33,759 nucleotides of DNA, taken from the NCBI RefSeq assembly GCF_000003605.2, contig NW_003148785.1, positions 63,530 to 97,288 on the forward strand, written 5' to 3'. This DNA is from Saccoglossus kowalevskii (Eukaryota; Hemichordata; Enteropneusta; Harrimaniidae). Below are positions 1 to 9,126 of this stretch, in pieces. Within the stretch, counting starts at the first letter, position 1; the number at the start of each line of letters is the position of its first letter. The position numbers and the translations under genes were made by a program. The notes under the pieces were generated by a model. That model saw only the letters and a list, made by a program, of their open reading frames with translations. It was not told the origin of the DNA and ran no database searches.

Positions 1-496
1 ACATATTTGTGACATGATGTACTTTGTGTGTGTGAAGTTTGAACTCGATCAATCCAAGCATGTTTCAGATACGGATCCAGAACTGAATTCTTTAAAACAA
101 AATGGCCGCCAGTCGGCTATTTCGAACTTGATCCGAAAAAAAAATGACGTGCATCAAGGTCCTATTATGTTTAATGTATGTACCAAATTTGAATGAAATC
201 CGTCCATGCATAACTGAGATCCGGGTCCGGAATGGTGAAAATGTGCGATTTCAATGCATTTTCGGCCTTAAAGCGGCCGTCATTTGGCTATCGTTAATGA
301 GATCATGAAAAAAATGCATGTGCATATGTCCCATATAATGTGTGATGTATGAGTGAAGTTTGAACTTAATCGGTCCATGCATGTTCGAGATACAGGTGAT
401 CACGGACGCACGGACGCACGGACGGACGCACGGACGGACGCACACAGGGCAAAACATAAGTCCCCGTTTTCGGACTGCGTCCGAACGAGGACTAAA
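1..496. repeat. End of a dispersed element with three diverged ~160-bp units
   Basis: Three related blocks begin near 33, 183 and 353. Each has a core like 'gtttgaactcgat..atccaagcatgtttcagatac' followed by a GATCC/GGTCC-like segment, and the spacing is about 150-170 bp. The stretches between them share a 'ggccgcca..tcggctat' block and a run of A followed by 'atg..gtgcat'. The last unit runs into a GGACGCAC microsatellite and a short palindromic-looking tail ('tccccgttttcggactgcgtccgaacgagga'-type, 460-492). Short reading frames cross it on both strands but resemble no protein and follow the microsatellite period. It looks like the 3' end of a non-autonomous transposon cut off by the window start. 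Confidence 0.6.
399..446. repeat. (GGACGCAC/GGACG)n microsatellite
   Basis: Alternating ggacgcac and ggacg units run without interruption for about 45 bp, inside the element end described at 1-496. Confidence 0.85.
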
Positions 497-1529
497 AAAA
501 CACACACCTGGACACGGGACCAGTCGCTTTACCGTTTTCATTACAGCAACTGCTTTCACAATTTCGTCGCCTGTAATGTACGCATTCATATTATGTTTCG
601 CTCAAATATATCAAACGTTCAGTCTCCACTTGAACTCTGAGGGTTATGTCACGTGGAAAAGTACTCCATCCAACATTTACATGCTATTGACGGTATGCTA
701 GCTGAACCTTTTCCGAATTAAGGACCAGGATTAAGTTCAATGTCACCAGACTGCTGAATTAACTTATTAACACACGGACATTCCACGCCAATTAGTAATG
801 TTATTTGCATAAATCATTGTACAGCCTCGTTCCAAATATTCTGTACACATTCCACCAACCATCCCAGTAGAACTACAATAGGTACTTAATATTATGGAAA
901 TTATGATAATTAAAGAATAGTTAAATCTGTATCCGATGAAGGTATGCTGTGGCCATTCTGTATTTGACGATTATTTTGTGAACGAAACTGATCTCCAACT
1001 TGGTGGATGAGCCAACACTCCAATAGACGTTCTGTCATGCTGTCAATTCTATGCACATGGTTGTCTCAGTACATTCACAATCAGTGTTCGGTAAAATCTT
1101 CTTACCTAGATGGTCTCGTTATCGTTATATTCGAAGCGTTTCACGAGCATACTTTATAAGATCTAGTAGATGATAGTCAGCAACTAGTCCAATTAAGTTT
1201 GAAACAGGTGATAAGCGTGTTAAAATTGATCTTTTATTCAGACATCTTCTAAACATTACGAAGCTTCTGAAAGCTTAGATATAGGCAAACACTGTGGTGC
1301 ATATGTCTTACCAATGTTTGAGATTACCTTACTGCCAACGAAATTTTTAACTATTCTGAATATTGTCTATATTCACAGTCTCTCGAATGACGTGTGAATT
1401 GTACCGGACGATCGTAATGCTGTTAGGTTAATGATCGCGTCTCAACTGTTGTATCTGCTTTTTTAGCTGCTACCGAATAAATATCGGTTATTGCGTGATT
1501 TGGGCATTACATTCATAACTAAACTTATT
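497..1529. other. No recognisable feature
   Basis: Ordinary AT-rich sequence. No frame longer than a few dozen codons resembles a protein, and I see no terminal repeats or simple-sequence tracts. Confidence 0.5.
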
Positions 1530-2040
1530 CAAATTTATGAACTACAAAAACGTGCTCTCCTTTCATTTTGTCTCATCACCCCATAAGAAAAAGTTTTGTT
1601 GTCTTCAAATCATGCTAATCGGTCACGGTATAACTATTTTATGTTGAGAATTTTGAATAACACAAAGGCGGACAGACATTTGGTCGTTTGATGTTTTCAT
1701 GCAAAACTGCTTGACCCATACAGAATATAAGATTACGGGTTGCGTGTTTTCTCTCAGCTCGAGGTGAAGTTCAGAATTCAATCAGCACTTTGGCATTCTA
1801 CTGTATGCGTAAGTCTAAAGCCCTGCGGTTATATCGCGCTGCGTATATTATATGGGAAAATACGAACAAGATTAACCCCATTAACATGTATAAATTACAA
1901 AAACGTGCCCTTCGTCTTAATTATAACTATTTTTTATCTTCAAATAATGCCAATTAACAATAGGATGACCTATTGCATGATCTGACTAACTTGCCAGATT
2001 ATTTACGACGATGTCATGAAAATGTTCAGCCGGTGGATCG
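1530..2040 (+). repeat. Decayed LINE 3'-end fragments, partly duplicated
   Basis: Two related pieces start at about 1535 and 1887. Both read 'tacaaaaacgtgc', then a stretch ending 'cttcaaat.atgc.aat'. In one frame they give LQKRA-type peptides, as in the region after the RT domain of CR1/Jockey-like LINEs. A following piece (1960-2035) reads as LPDYLRRCHEN. All frames carry stops. The LINE assignment is an inference from short peptides; the duplication itself is visible. Confidence 0.35.
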
Positions 2041-2062
2041 GGTGTAAACAGATTCAAAAACA

Positions 2063-3330
2063 GTGAGTAAATTTCCTCAACATGATCAACAGAAGAACTC
2101 GACTTTTAGTTTATGGAATGCTAGGTCCGTTAACAATAAATTTCCTTTACTGTGCTCAGTTATCGCAGAGAAAAATACAGATGTCTTTGTCTTAACGGAA
2201 TCGTGGTTAAGTAATTCACTACAGCAGCAGTTGATTTTAAACGAATTTCGCTCACTTTTTTCTTGTTATAATATACATAGTTGTCTTCGCAAATCGGGTA
2301 AAGGTAGTGGTGTTCCTGTGATTGTTTGCCAGAATATAACTGGGTCTTCTACAAACTCCACCTAGATTATCTGCCATTTTTAATATGTCATCAAGTTTTC
2401 AAGATTGTAAACACGCTATTGTTCGGCCTCTTAAATAAATCTGGGCTCGACGTTGATGTACTAACAAATTATCGCTCTATTTCCAATGTGCCGTTTGTTG
2501 GAAAGGTTATCGAGAAAATTGTTGTAGAACAAATAAATGGTCATTTGTCAAATTATTCACTTTACTCAAATTTTCAATCAGCATATCGCCAATACCAAAG
2601 TACAGAAACAGCCTTATTGAAAGTTCAAAATAATGTGATGGTATATTTAGACAATCTGCTTTTGATACGATTGATCACGTCATACTTCTAAAACTATTGC
2701 AGACAAGGTATGGGTCAAGGGTGTTGCTTTAAATTAGTTTTCATCGCATTTAAAACATAGAACTCAATGTGTTTAATGGTGTATCATTGGAACCACAAAC
2801 ACTGTTGTATGACGTGCCGCATTGAAGTGTATTAGATCCGATTCTTTGTACTCTCTGTTGTGCTCCCTTGAAAGATGTGAAGAAACATTTGTTGAATGTC
2901 ATGATGTATGCTGATGGTACACAATTATACATCACGTGTAAAACACTGAAATGTGTAGACCTGTGATTGAGGTGTAAATTAATTAAAATTCGGTTGGTTT
3001 TGAATGACAGTGATGTACTTATAATATGGTAAGAATGAGTGTTAATCATGTCTTCGCGTCGGTTCTGATGAAATCAATCCTTTTGATCTAGTGAGTGATA
3101 TTGGGGTTCACATTAATAGTTGTGCTTTATCCCATAAACGAATTTCAAGTGTGTGTAAATCAGCCTCTTATGCGTTAAGTCGTATTGGCCGTATTAGAAA
3201 TGTTTTAAATCGTAGTAGTACTGAGCAGTTAATTCACGCTTTCATAACCTCTAGATTGGATTATTGTAATAGTTTTTATATCCATCAAGCCAATTATCTG
3301 ATTGCCCGCCTTCAACTCCGCTGCGCGTCG
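2063..3330 (+). pseudogene. Truncated non-LTR retrotransposon (CR1/Jockey-like), EN joined to RT
   Basis: Remnant of the LINE polyprotein that nicks target DNA and reverse transcribes the element RNA. The start of the apurinic-type endonuclease reads LWNARSVNN and FVLTESWL (2115-2215). After about 90 codons the sequence passes into the fingers of the reverse transcriptase (TNYRSISNVPFVGKVIEK, about 2465-2520; FQSAYRQYQSTETALLKVQ, 2570-2630). The palm continues in shifted frames, including a degraded catalytic box read as MYADGT near 2907-2925. The thumb follows at 3091-3320 (ITSRLDYCNSF). Most of the endonuclease and the linker to the RT are missing, at least three frameshifts are present, and the 3' end stops at an unrelated repeat. 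Non-functional. Confidence 0.85.
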
Positions 3331-3376
3331 GTCGATATTCCTGCTGTACTGTCTTCGTGCATACTTTGAGGTATCC
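3325..3376 (-). repeat. Short copy of dispersed repeat R1
   Basis: The reverse complement reads 'ggatacctcaaagtatgcacgaagacagtacagc..gaatatcga'. This matches the starts of the longer copies at 24852 and 30612. It abuts the broken 3' end of the LINE remnant. Confidence 0.8.
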
Positions 3377-3387
3377 TTGTAATAATC

Positions 3388-3420
3388 TCATATAATACTA
3401 ATACTAATACTAATAATAAT
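3388..3420. repeat. (TAATAC)n / (TAA)n simple repeat
   Basis: Several consecutive 'taatac' units followed by 'taataataat'. Confidence 0.8.
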
Positions 3421-3456
3421 GTCGCATACGACTTGTTTACCACTTCCGTGTGACTG

Positions 3457-3533
3457 AGAATGTTCTAGAACCGTACTGTGTCTGGGTGGAATTTTTAGAA
3501 ACTGGTTGAATAGGTAATGGAACATTCTAGAAA
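3457..3533 (+). promoter_or_regulatory. Two perfect three-unit heat-shock elements
   Basis: GAAtgTTCtaGAA lies at 3458-3470 and GAAcaTTCtaGAA at 3520-3532. Each fits the alternating GAA/TTC pattern bound by heat-shock factor trimers. A weaker GAA..TTAGAA lies between them (3489-3500). A TATA sequence follows 65 bp downstream. No coding region follows, so this may be the promoter of a retroelement LTR or an orphaned promoter copy. The motifs are visible; function is inferred. Confidence 0.5.
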
Positions 3534-3597
3534 TTTGTAGTAAGTTCCAGACTCATTATGTATGCTGATGTAATGGTCTATTTATAGACAGTGTGGG

Positions 3598-3606
3598 TAT
3601 ATATAG
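3598..3606 (+). promoter_or_regulatory. TATA-box-like sequence
   Basis: TATATATAG followed by GGGGAG, downstream of the paired heat-shock elements. The spacing is plausible for an RNA polymerase II core promoter starting near 3630, close to 'ttcagcactgagatcaga'. Confidence 0.4.
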
Positions 3607-4074
3607 GGGAGTTGTTCAGCACTGAGATCAGATCGGAGATCTCGTTGAATTGTATTGGAGTTTAAGTATCTAGTTATTGGAAGTTTGGAGTTTTACCGCG
3701 TTATTGTACTTGATGTTTGCAGAGTATAATAATACCAGTACCAGTTGAAACCTCATCTGTTGACTCCGTGTTCGTATGTTATCATCGCCGCCAGGGAAGT
3801 CTTTATGTTACTGTTGCCATTTTGGTATTTGAACCATCACACATGTACTATACCAATTACGGTATTATTACGTTGCGTGTGACAAATAATAATAAATATA
3901 GCTGCAAGCAGCGACTACCGGCTTTCGATGTTATGCCTGAGTTAGCGCTGAATTGCATTTTTGCAACATAGTTATGACATTACACTTCTGTAATATCTAG
4001 GGTAGTGGAGACATGTACTGTGATTCGTTTACTATATATTGTAGGCAAATCGATCACAATGTATGTTGATCTAG

Positions 4075-4700
4075 TCACAGCATAGTGAACATGTTAGCAA
4101 TTTATCTTGTTCAACGTCTTCAATATAGCATTGGTTCCATGTTTGTACTTGCAATAGTGCCTGAGATATTAGTAAAATGCACATTTAATTAGCTATATGA
4201 ACATATATGGTCATTGAAAAATTTAGCCATTTTTCTTGTACAATGCCTTCAATATGGCATTATTTTCATATCTCTAACTTCAATAGTGACCGAGATAGTA
4301 TAGATATGCATATTTAATTAGTTCTATGACCATATATGGTCATTGAACATTTTAGCTACTTCTCTTGTCCAATGTCTCCAATATAGCATTGGTTCCATGT
4401 TTTTACTTGCAATAGTGTTTGAGAATTTAGAGACATGCATATTTAATGAGTTCTATGACCATATATGGTCAACGAATATTTTGGTCAATTCTCTTGTCCA
4501 TTGTCTTCAATATAACGTTAGTTCCATGTTTTTACATGGAATAGTACTTGAGATATTAGAGACATGCATATTTAATGAGGTCACATGACCATATATGGTC
4601 ATCTAATACGTTAGTCACATCTCTTATCACATAGCTTCAATATTGCACTGGTTGCATGTACCTATCTGTAATAGTGCTTGAGATATTTAAAACAGAATGT
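4075..4700. repeat. 129-bp tandem array, about 4.8 units, with palindromic CArG-like site
   Basis: The shared anchor 'catatatggtca' starts at 4202, 4331, 4460 and 4590, giving periods of 129, 129 and 130 bp. Each unit also repeats 'ttcttgtccaatgtcttcaatata.cattggttccatgttt', '.caatagtgc.tgagatatta' and 'atgcatatttaat.ag'. Units 3-5 begin with the perfect 16-bp palindrome TGACCATATATGGTCA; the first full copy has one change (TGAACATATATGGTCA). Short frames such as 4343-4588 are by-products of the period. Confidence 0.9.
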
Positions 4701-5239
4701 ACAGGGCCCTCCCCCTTTCCCATAATGCTTTGCAGGATAAAATAAAAAAAAATATGAAAAAAACATTTTAAAATCATTTTCTAAAAATGGCTCATCGCCT
4801 GGAGAAGCCGTTTGGAAAAATAAATACTATGGCACTTGATCTTTCAAACTTACGCAGGGTTAGTGGATTAGTCAAAAATTATGTAAATGAGATGCAAAAC
4901 AAAAATTCCGAAAATTCTAGCAAAAAAAATGTTCTGTGGCCGCTAAAGTTTTTTTTACTGAAATTTGTAGCCCTTGTCCCACTACTGCTACCATCAAAAA
5001 CTGGAAGGACTCAGACCCTCAGAAAGGTGTGCAATTCGGCATTGAAAATTTTGCCTTTAATCCAAGATGGCGGCCGAATGACGTCACATATCAAAAATCG
5101 GAAACTGACGTTTTAGAGAATTGCATATAGATTATGTCTGTGAAGTATCAGGTCAAGTGGGTAACCCGTCTTTGAGAAGAAGAGTTTTAAAAAACGGCAG
5201 AATAAGAATAATAATAATAGTAAACATTACAATAACAAT

Positions 5240-5271
5240 AGGCTTTCGATGCGGAAAAGCATCAAAAGCCT
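5240..5271. repeat. Imperfect hairpin AGGCTTTCGATGC / GCATCAAAAGCCT
   Basis: 13-nt arms at 5240-5252 and 5259-5271 pair with one mismatch around a 6-nt loop. Its left arm shares ctttcgatg with 3921-3930, at the opposite side of the same putative element. Confidence 0.7.
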
Positions 5272-6658
5272 GATAATAATTTATACCTGTAGGTGGTATT
5301 CCCTAATCTTACCAACTTGACTAAATGCATGGTGTCCGATCAGGGAGGTTGTAGTACTTTGCCAACGAAAATAATGAAAACTTGTATTGTTCTTGTATTG
5401 TTTTACAATAGGAAGCATGCATTATGTTACACAAATAAAACAATAGTCCTAAAATTTAAAAAAAAGTTCATTCAGTCGTTGATTCTGGCATGCGATTTTC
5501 CTTTATCGAGACCATTCGTTACATGGTTGTTACCTTGAGCGGGCGATTTTCCTGCATTATATACTAATAATAGTTTATTGTTACTGTGTGGTGTAGCCTC
5601 TTTCATCAGTGTTAGTTGCGTCAGTTGAATACGTTTTTTTTGTGCTTCTCATGGATGTACTTGATTCAGGTTCTTGTGCCACATTATTTCAGGTGCTGTT
5701 CACTTAACACTGATCATCCAGTCCTATTCGATATTCATCCTTCTTGAGGTTTTCTAGAGTCTTCATTTTGTCAAAGGTGTTATCGATGTTATTTCTGAAA
5801 TTGACGTAGAAGTAATTTGGCTCTATACCACGTGTTATGAACACTCGTCGAGCTGCGGATGACACTTACACTTTATAGATCATAGTATGTTCGTACCCGA
5901 AAAAGCTTGCTAAGTGTTTCAAATAAGTTCTTCACTTATTTAACCATCAATAACATGAAGATGTCATGAATTCAGCTTTTTACTTTGATGTGTACGTGGT
6001 TTACAGACGAAGCTGTGACAAGTGGCGAGATTTCACTTTCGAAATTTTAAAATTCCCAAATTTTCAATTTTAAAGTCTTTCAAGTAATATGTCTTTAGCT
6101 GCAGCTTATGGACATTCATGTCTCAGATTTAAGAAACTACAGAGCATACATGTTCTTTAGTATGACATAGTTCACTAGCTGCAGAAATAGTTAGGCAAGA
6201 TTACTTGAGACACTGGGCAAGACCTCCATAAATGATTTCGGAAGACATGAACATACCAAATATGACTAGTCTGTCAAGCAAAATATATGAGACAGCAGTC
6301 TTAATTACGACTTTATAGATGTACTGAGCTGGGGTTTTTTCTGTACAATCCTGCTAGTTCAGGGTACTTTGAGTAGTAGTCTACCAGCATGATGTAATCT
6401 CTGTCACAATACAAAAAAATATATGCTCCAAACTTTTGCCAAGAACCATCAGATACTTCATGCTGCTTAATGAATTTCTACCAGACCTGGCAGTTAGATA
6501 GTGTGTCCTTAATAAGTATGCTTAGTCTTGGCCAGTATATGATTTCTCTAGCAAAGCTCTTTGTCTTTTCAACTCCTTGGTGCCCAGAGTGCAATTTCTC
6601 TAAAGTAAGAGGTCTCTCTGTCTCTGGTATGATTAATCGATTTGCCAAGAAAAGTAGG

Positions 6659-6663
6659 TTATC
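6659..6663. repeat. TTATC target-site duplication, left copy
   Basis: TTATC at 6659-6663 is repeated at 6879-6883, directly outside the 15-bp inverted ends of the 215-bp insertion. Confidence 0.75.
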
Positions 6664-6878
6664 CAGCGGCGGCGGCACAGAGAGGCAGAGCAAAAATGTC
6701 GGGGGGTTGCCCCTCCAAAGTTAAGCTGAAAGTCTTTGTGTCAGCTACATTTGCCCCTCCAAATGCGTTTCAGGGGGTCTAGATTTCAAAATTGTTAAGA
6801 ACTTCCTAGTAAGGTCGAGCCTTCGGCGCAAGGATGGTGAGTAGACCCACCATGCAAAATTTCGTGCCGCCGCCTCTG
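6664..6878. mobile_element. 215-bp inverted-repeat (MITE-like) insertion
   Basis: The left end is CAGCGGCGGCGGCAC. The reverse complement of the right end is CAGAGGCGGCGGCAC, matching at 14 of 15 positions. TTATC flanks both sides (6659-6663 and 6879-6883). Removing the insert with one TTATC leaves the surrounding Gypsy reading frame continuous, which confirms the borders. The interior is GC-richer than its host, with 'gcccctccaaa' twice (6709, 6751), and has no coding capacity. A 5-bp duplication with CAG termini does not let me name the superfamily; hAT would require 8 bp, which the flanks do not show. Confidence 0.8.
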
Positions 6879-7862
6879 TTATCTTCCTCATATATTTGCT
6901 CTCTTAAATTATAATACGGTTGCAGATCTTATTGGCCATCCTTTCTGTTGATACTGCTCCATCATTTGTGATGTTTTATCTTGACCGGGTTTCATTTTGT
7001 ATTCGTTTATCTTCCGTGAAGAACATTGCCAGTATATCATCACTGAGATTACATGTATGCCATCTGATTTCTGTGACTTTGATGTATGGTGTATATATGT
7101 TTAAGGTACGCTGCGTACATCTTTTTTCCCGGCTTGTAGACCATATCGATGTTGTACCTCTGTAGTTTCAGGAGCATCAGTGTAATTGATACTTTGTGGA
7201 GATCCTGTATGGATTTCAGTGGTCTGTTATCTGAATGGACTGTAGTTTCTGTGCCATTTATACAGTGATAGAAATGCTTTGTTGCAAATACTATTTTCAC
7301 TGACAAGCTCCTACATCACTCTGACTAGCATCTGCTTGAATTTCCAGCGGCTTGTGATAAACATAAAACTTTAACACGACGTCTGAATTTGTTTTATCTG
7401 TGCCATTGCTTGTCTTTGGGAATATCCCCCAAACCACGGCACTCCATCCTTGGTGAGTTGAATTAGTGGTTCTGTCACCTATGCTTTTTTAGGAACGGTA
7501 GTTAATCATTCCCAACAGCTGCATTAAGGACTGCTTGTTTTCTGGCTCTGGCATGTCTTTTATTGCCTTGATTTTCACTTCATTTGCTTTATGCTGTTGC
7601 CAGAAATCTTCACTCCATGATAAACCACTTCACTCTTTTTGAACTTGCCATTTTCCTGTGCTCTTTCCAATGTCTGCTTCACTGTTGTGTCATGCCTTTC
7701 CTCCTTAGGCGAAACTATCAGCATATCATTGGCTAATTAGTGGACAACATGAATATCACAGAACATTCGGAAAGTCCTTTTCTGTAGTATCTCACTTGCA
7801 CTTGTGAGACAGAATGGCATTCTCTTGAAGCAATATCCATGTGACAGGCGATATAGGCAATA

Positions 7863-9126
7863 ACGATGCGTACCCACTACTGGTTTATTCTAACATAGCT
7901 GAAGAACCAACAGTAACAACAACGAGAGTGTATACGATAAAAATACTGAACTCAAAGAGGGCGTTGCCCAAAATTGAATGTGAATTCAAGAAACTCAATA
8001 ATAACGAAATAATAATGTCTATGTAATGTCTATATTAGGACTGTCTGACACAGTGTGTAATTTATTTGTACAAAATTATTTGAAAATGGCCTTTTCGTCT
8101 TAGAAATTGGTGGACCATCTGTGACATTAGGGTGTCAGTTTTTTTATTGTGAGTTCAAAGTGACCTGTTGTCATTTATATGAATTGTGGTTTGCGTACTG
8201 TTCATATATTGTACATCGCAGCTACTTTCATTTTGTTGGCAAATGGACGTGTCCTTAGTGATAACTACTATATTTTTTGAAACATATTTCAACAGACTTA
8301 AGTCACGTAGCAGCATTTATTAAAATTATTGCCTCTACCAAGAAAATTATGGTATTGGTAGTATTAGTTTGCTGGGGTTTTTTTCTGCAAGTAGGATAAA
8401 ACATACTATCATACAATTTCCAGGATAGAAAATCATTGATTCAAGAACAATCCTGAACATGGGGAGTAATCAATTATTTAGCCAGTATCTGTCGGATTTA
8501 ATGTACTGTCCAATCATTTCCGGTTAACAATTCGGGTCCAATTACATAATAAGAAATGAAGGACATCTAAACTTATGCATACACATGTATTAAAAAGAAT
8601 GCAAAGTTGTTCACTGTTACTCTTTGCGACAGAACAGCAACAGCATCGCCTTGACATGGTTTCTGTTTCTGGTAACAGCATTTTTGACAATATTTTGTAT
8701 TGTGAATGGAATAATACACAATTTTCAGCAGGTGTTGCTCTTGATACAGACTAATTATGGTTGCCATGGAAACAAAAAATTCAACTTGATATTTAGATTT
8801 CATGAATGAACCTCCATTAATTTTATTTATTTTCTGTATTTTCTGCCAGCTTAGTTTTTAAAAATATTAAGTGATTAGTGATGTAATGAAGTAACTGTAT
8901 TTTATTATCTGGATATGTTTTCGAAGACAGCATAGATGGTGAAAGCTAGTGGTAAATCTCAGATAACTGGAAATGAGTGACTACAATTTATGAATAAAGT
9001 CTTCCTGGCCGCTAACTCTCTATATATATCTTATATTCACAACTTGGTAACAACCGTTATTATTTTCATTAATTATTAATGTTGTTACTTTTAAAAATTA
9101 ACATTATTTTTTTATTTTGTTTACAG
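7863..9126. other. No gene recognised; downstream part is intron of the receptor gene
   Basis: Several short frames (7841-8026, 8573-8809) give low-complexity peptides with no family resemblance. The last part (about 9100-9126) is a pyrimidine-rich tract ending ttacag, the acceptor of the receptor exon. Confidence 0.5.
9102..9126 (+). promoter_or_regulatory. Splice acceptor of the receptor exon
   Basis: A T-rich tract 'attatttttttattttgtttacag' ends in AG at 9126. The open frame downstream starts in phase: base 9127 (g) completes a split codon and 9128-9130 is the first full codon (Tyr). Confidence 0.8.

Larger units (their letters stand above)
3880..5285. mobile_element. Probable non-autonomous element with internal tandem array
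   Basis: The left side reads 'aataataataaatatagctgcaagcagcgactaccggctttcgatg' (3885-3930). The right side reads '..aataataataatagtaaacattacaataacaataggctttcgatgc' (5205-5252) and then a hairpin, with TAA-rich sequence again at the outer edge. Both ends carry ctttcgatg. Between them lie the 129-bp array and a moderately long, unrecognised frame (4787-5116) that contains an 'aagatggcggccgaatgacgtca' stretch of the kind common in repeats. Treating it as one element is inference; I see no clean terminal inverted repeat. Confidence 0.4.
6290..7862 (-). pseudogene. Broken Ty3/Gypsy pol (RT, RNase H, integrase)
   Basis: Remnant of an LTR-retrotransposon polyprotein, read right to left. The RT palm starts at about 7862 (FKRMPFCLTSASE). 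The place of the catalytic aspartates reads LANDMLIV (near 7730), so the active site is damaged. RNase H lies at 7306-7060 (FATKHFYHCINGTETTVHSD, then LKLQRYNIDMVYKPGK). The integrase zinc-binding region lies at 6665-6478 (LHSGHQGVEKTK, YWPRL). The integrase core is near 6460-6310 (LVDYYSKYPE). Frameshifts and stops occur throughout, an expected core aspartate appears as tyrosine (GAYIF), and gag, protease and LTRs are not visible. Traces may extend to about 5760. A 215-bp insertion splits it at 6664-6878. Confidence 0.85.

Noticed and set aside
251-701. Overlapping 95-113-residue frames on both strands
   Set aside because: They arise from the GGACGCAC microsatellite (repeated Thr-Asp-Ala-Arg and similar) and have no domain.
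3061-3090. 'ctgatgaaatc' considered as a hammerhead ribozyme core
   Set aside because: The same bases code for conserved LINE RT residues and no matching GAAA core or stems are present.
4343-4588. 81-residue frame with internal repeat
   Set aside because: The repeat is the 129-bp array, which at 43 codons stays in frame for two units.
4787-5130. 109-residue frame starting MAHRLEKPFGK
   Set aside because: No family resemblance; it lies in a repeat with an 'aagatggcggcc' stretch common in transposons and overlaps another open frame.
7841-8026. 61-residue plus-strand frame beside the Gypsy remnant
   Set aside because: No domain; it begins over the antisense strand of the reverse transcriptase.
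8573-8809. Hydrophobic frame (WFLFLVTAFLTIFCIV) considered as the missing GPCR 5' exon
   Set aside because: It has only one hydrophobic run, no TM2/TM3 landmarks, and no donor site after a DR.
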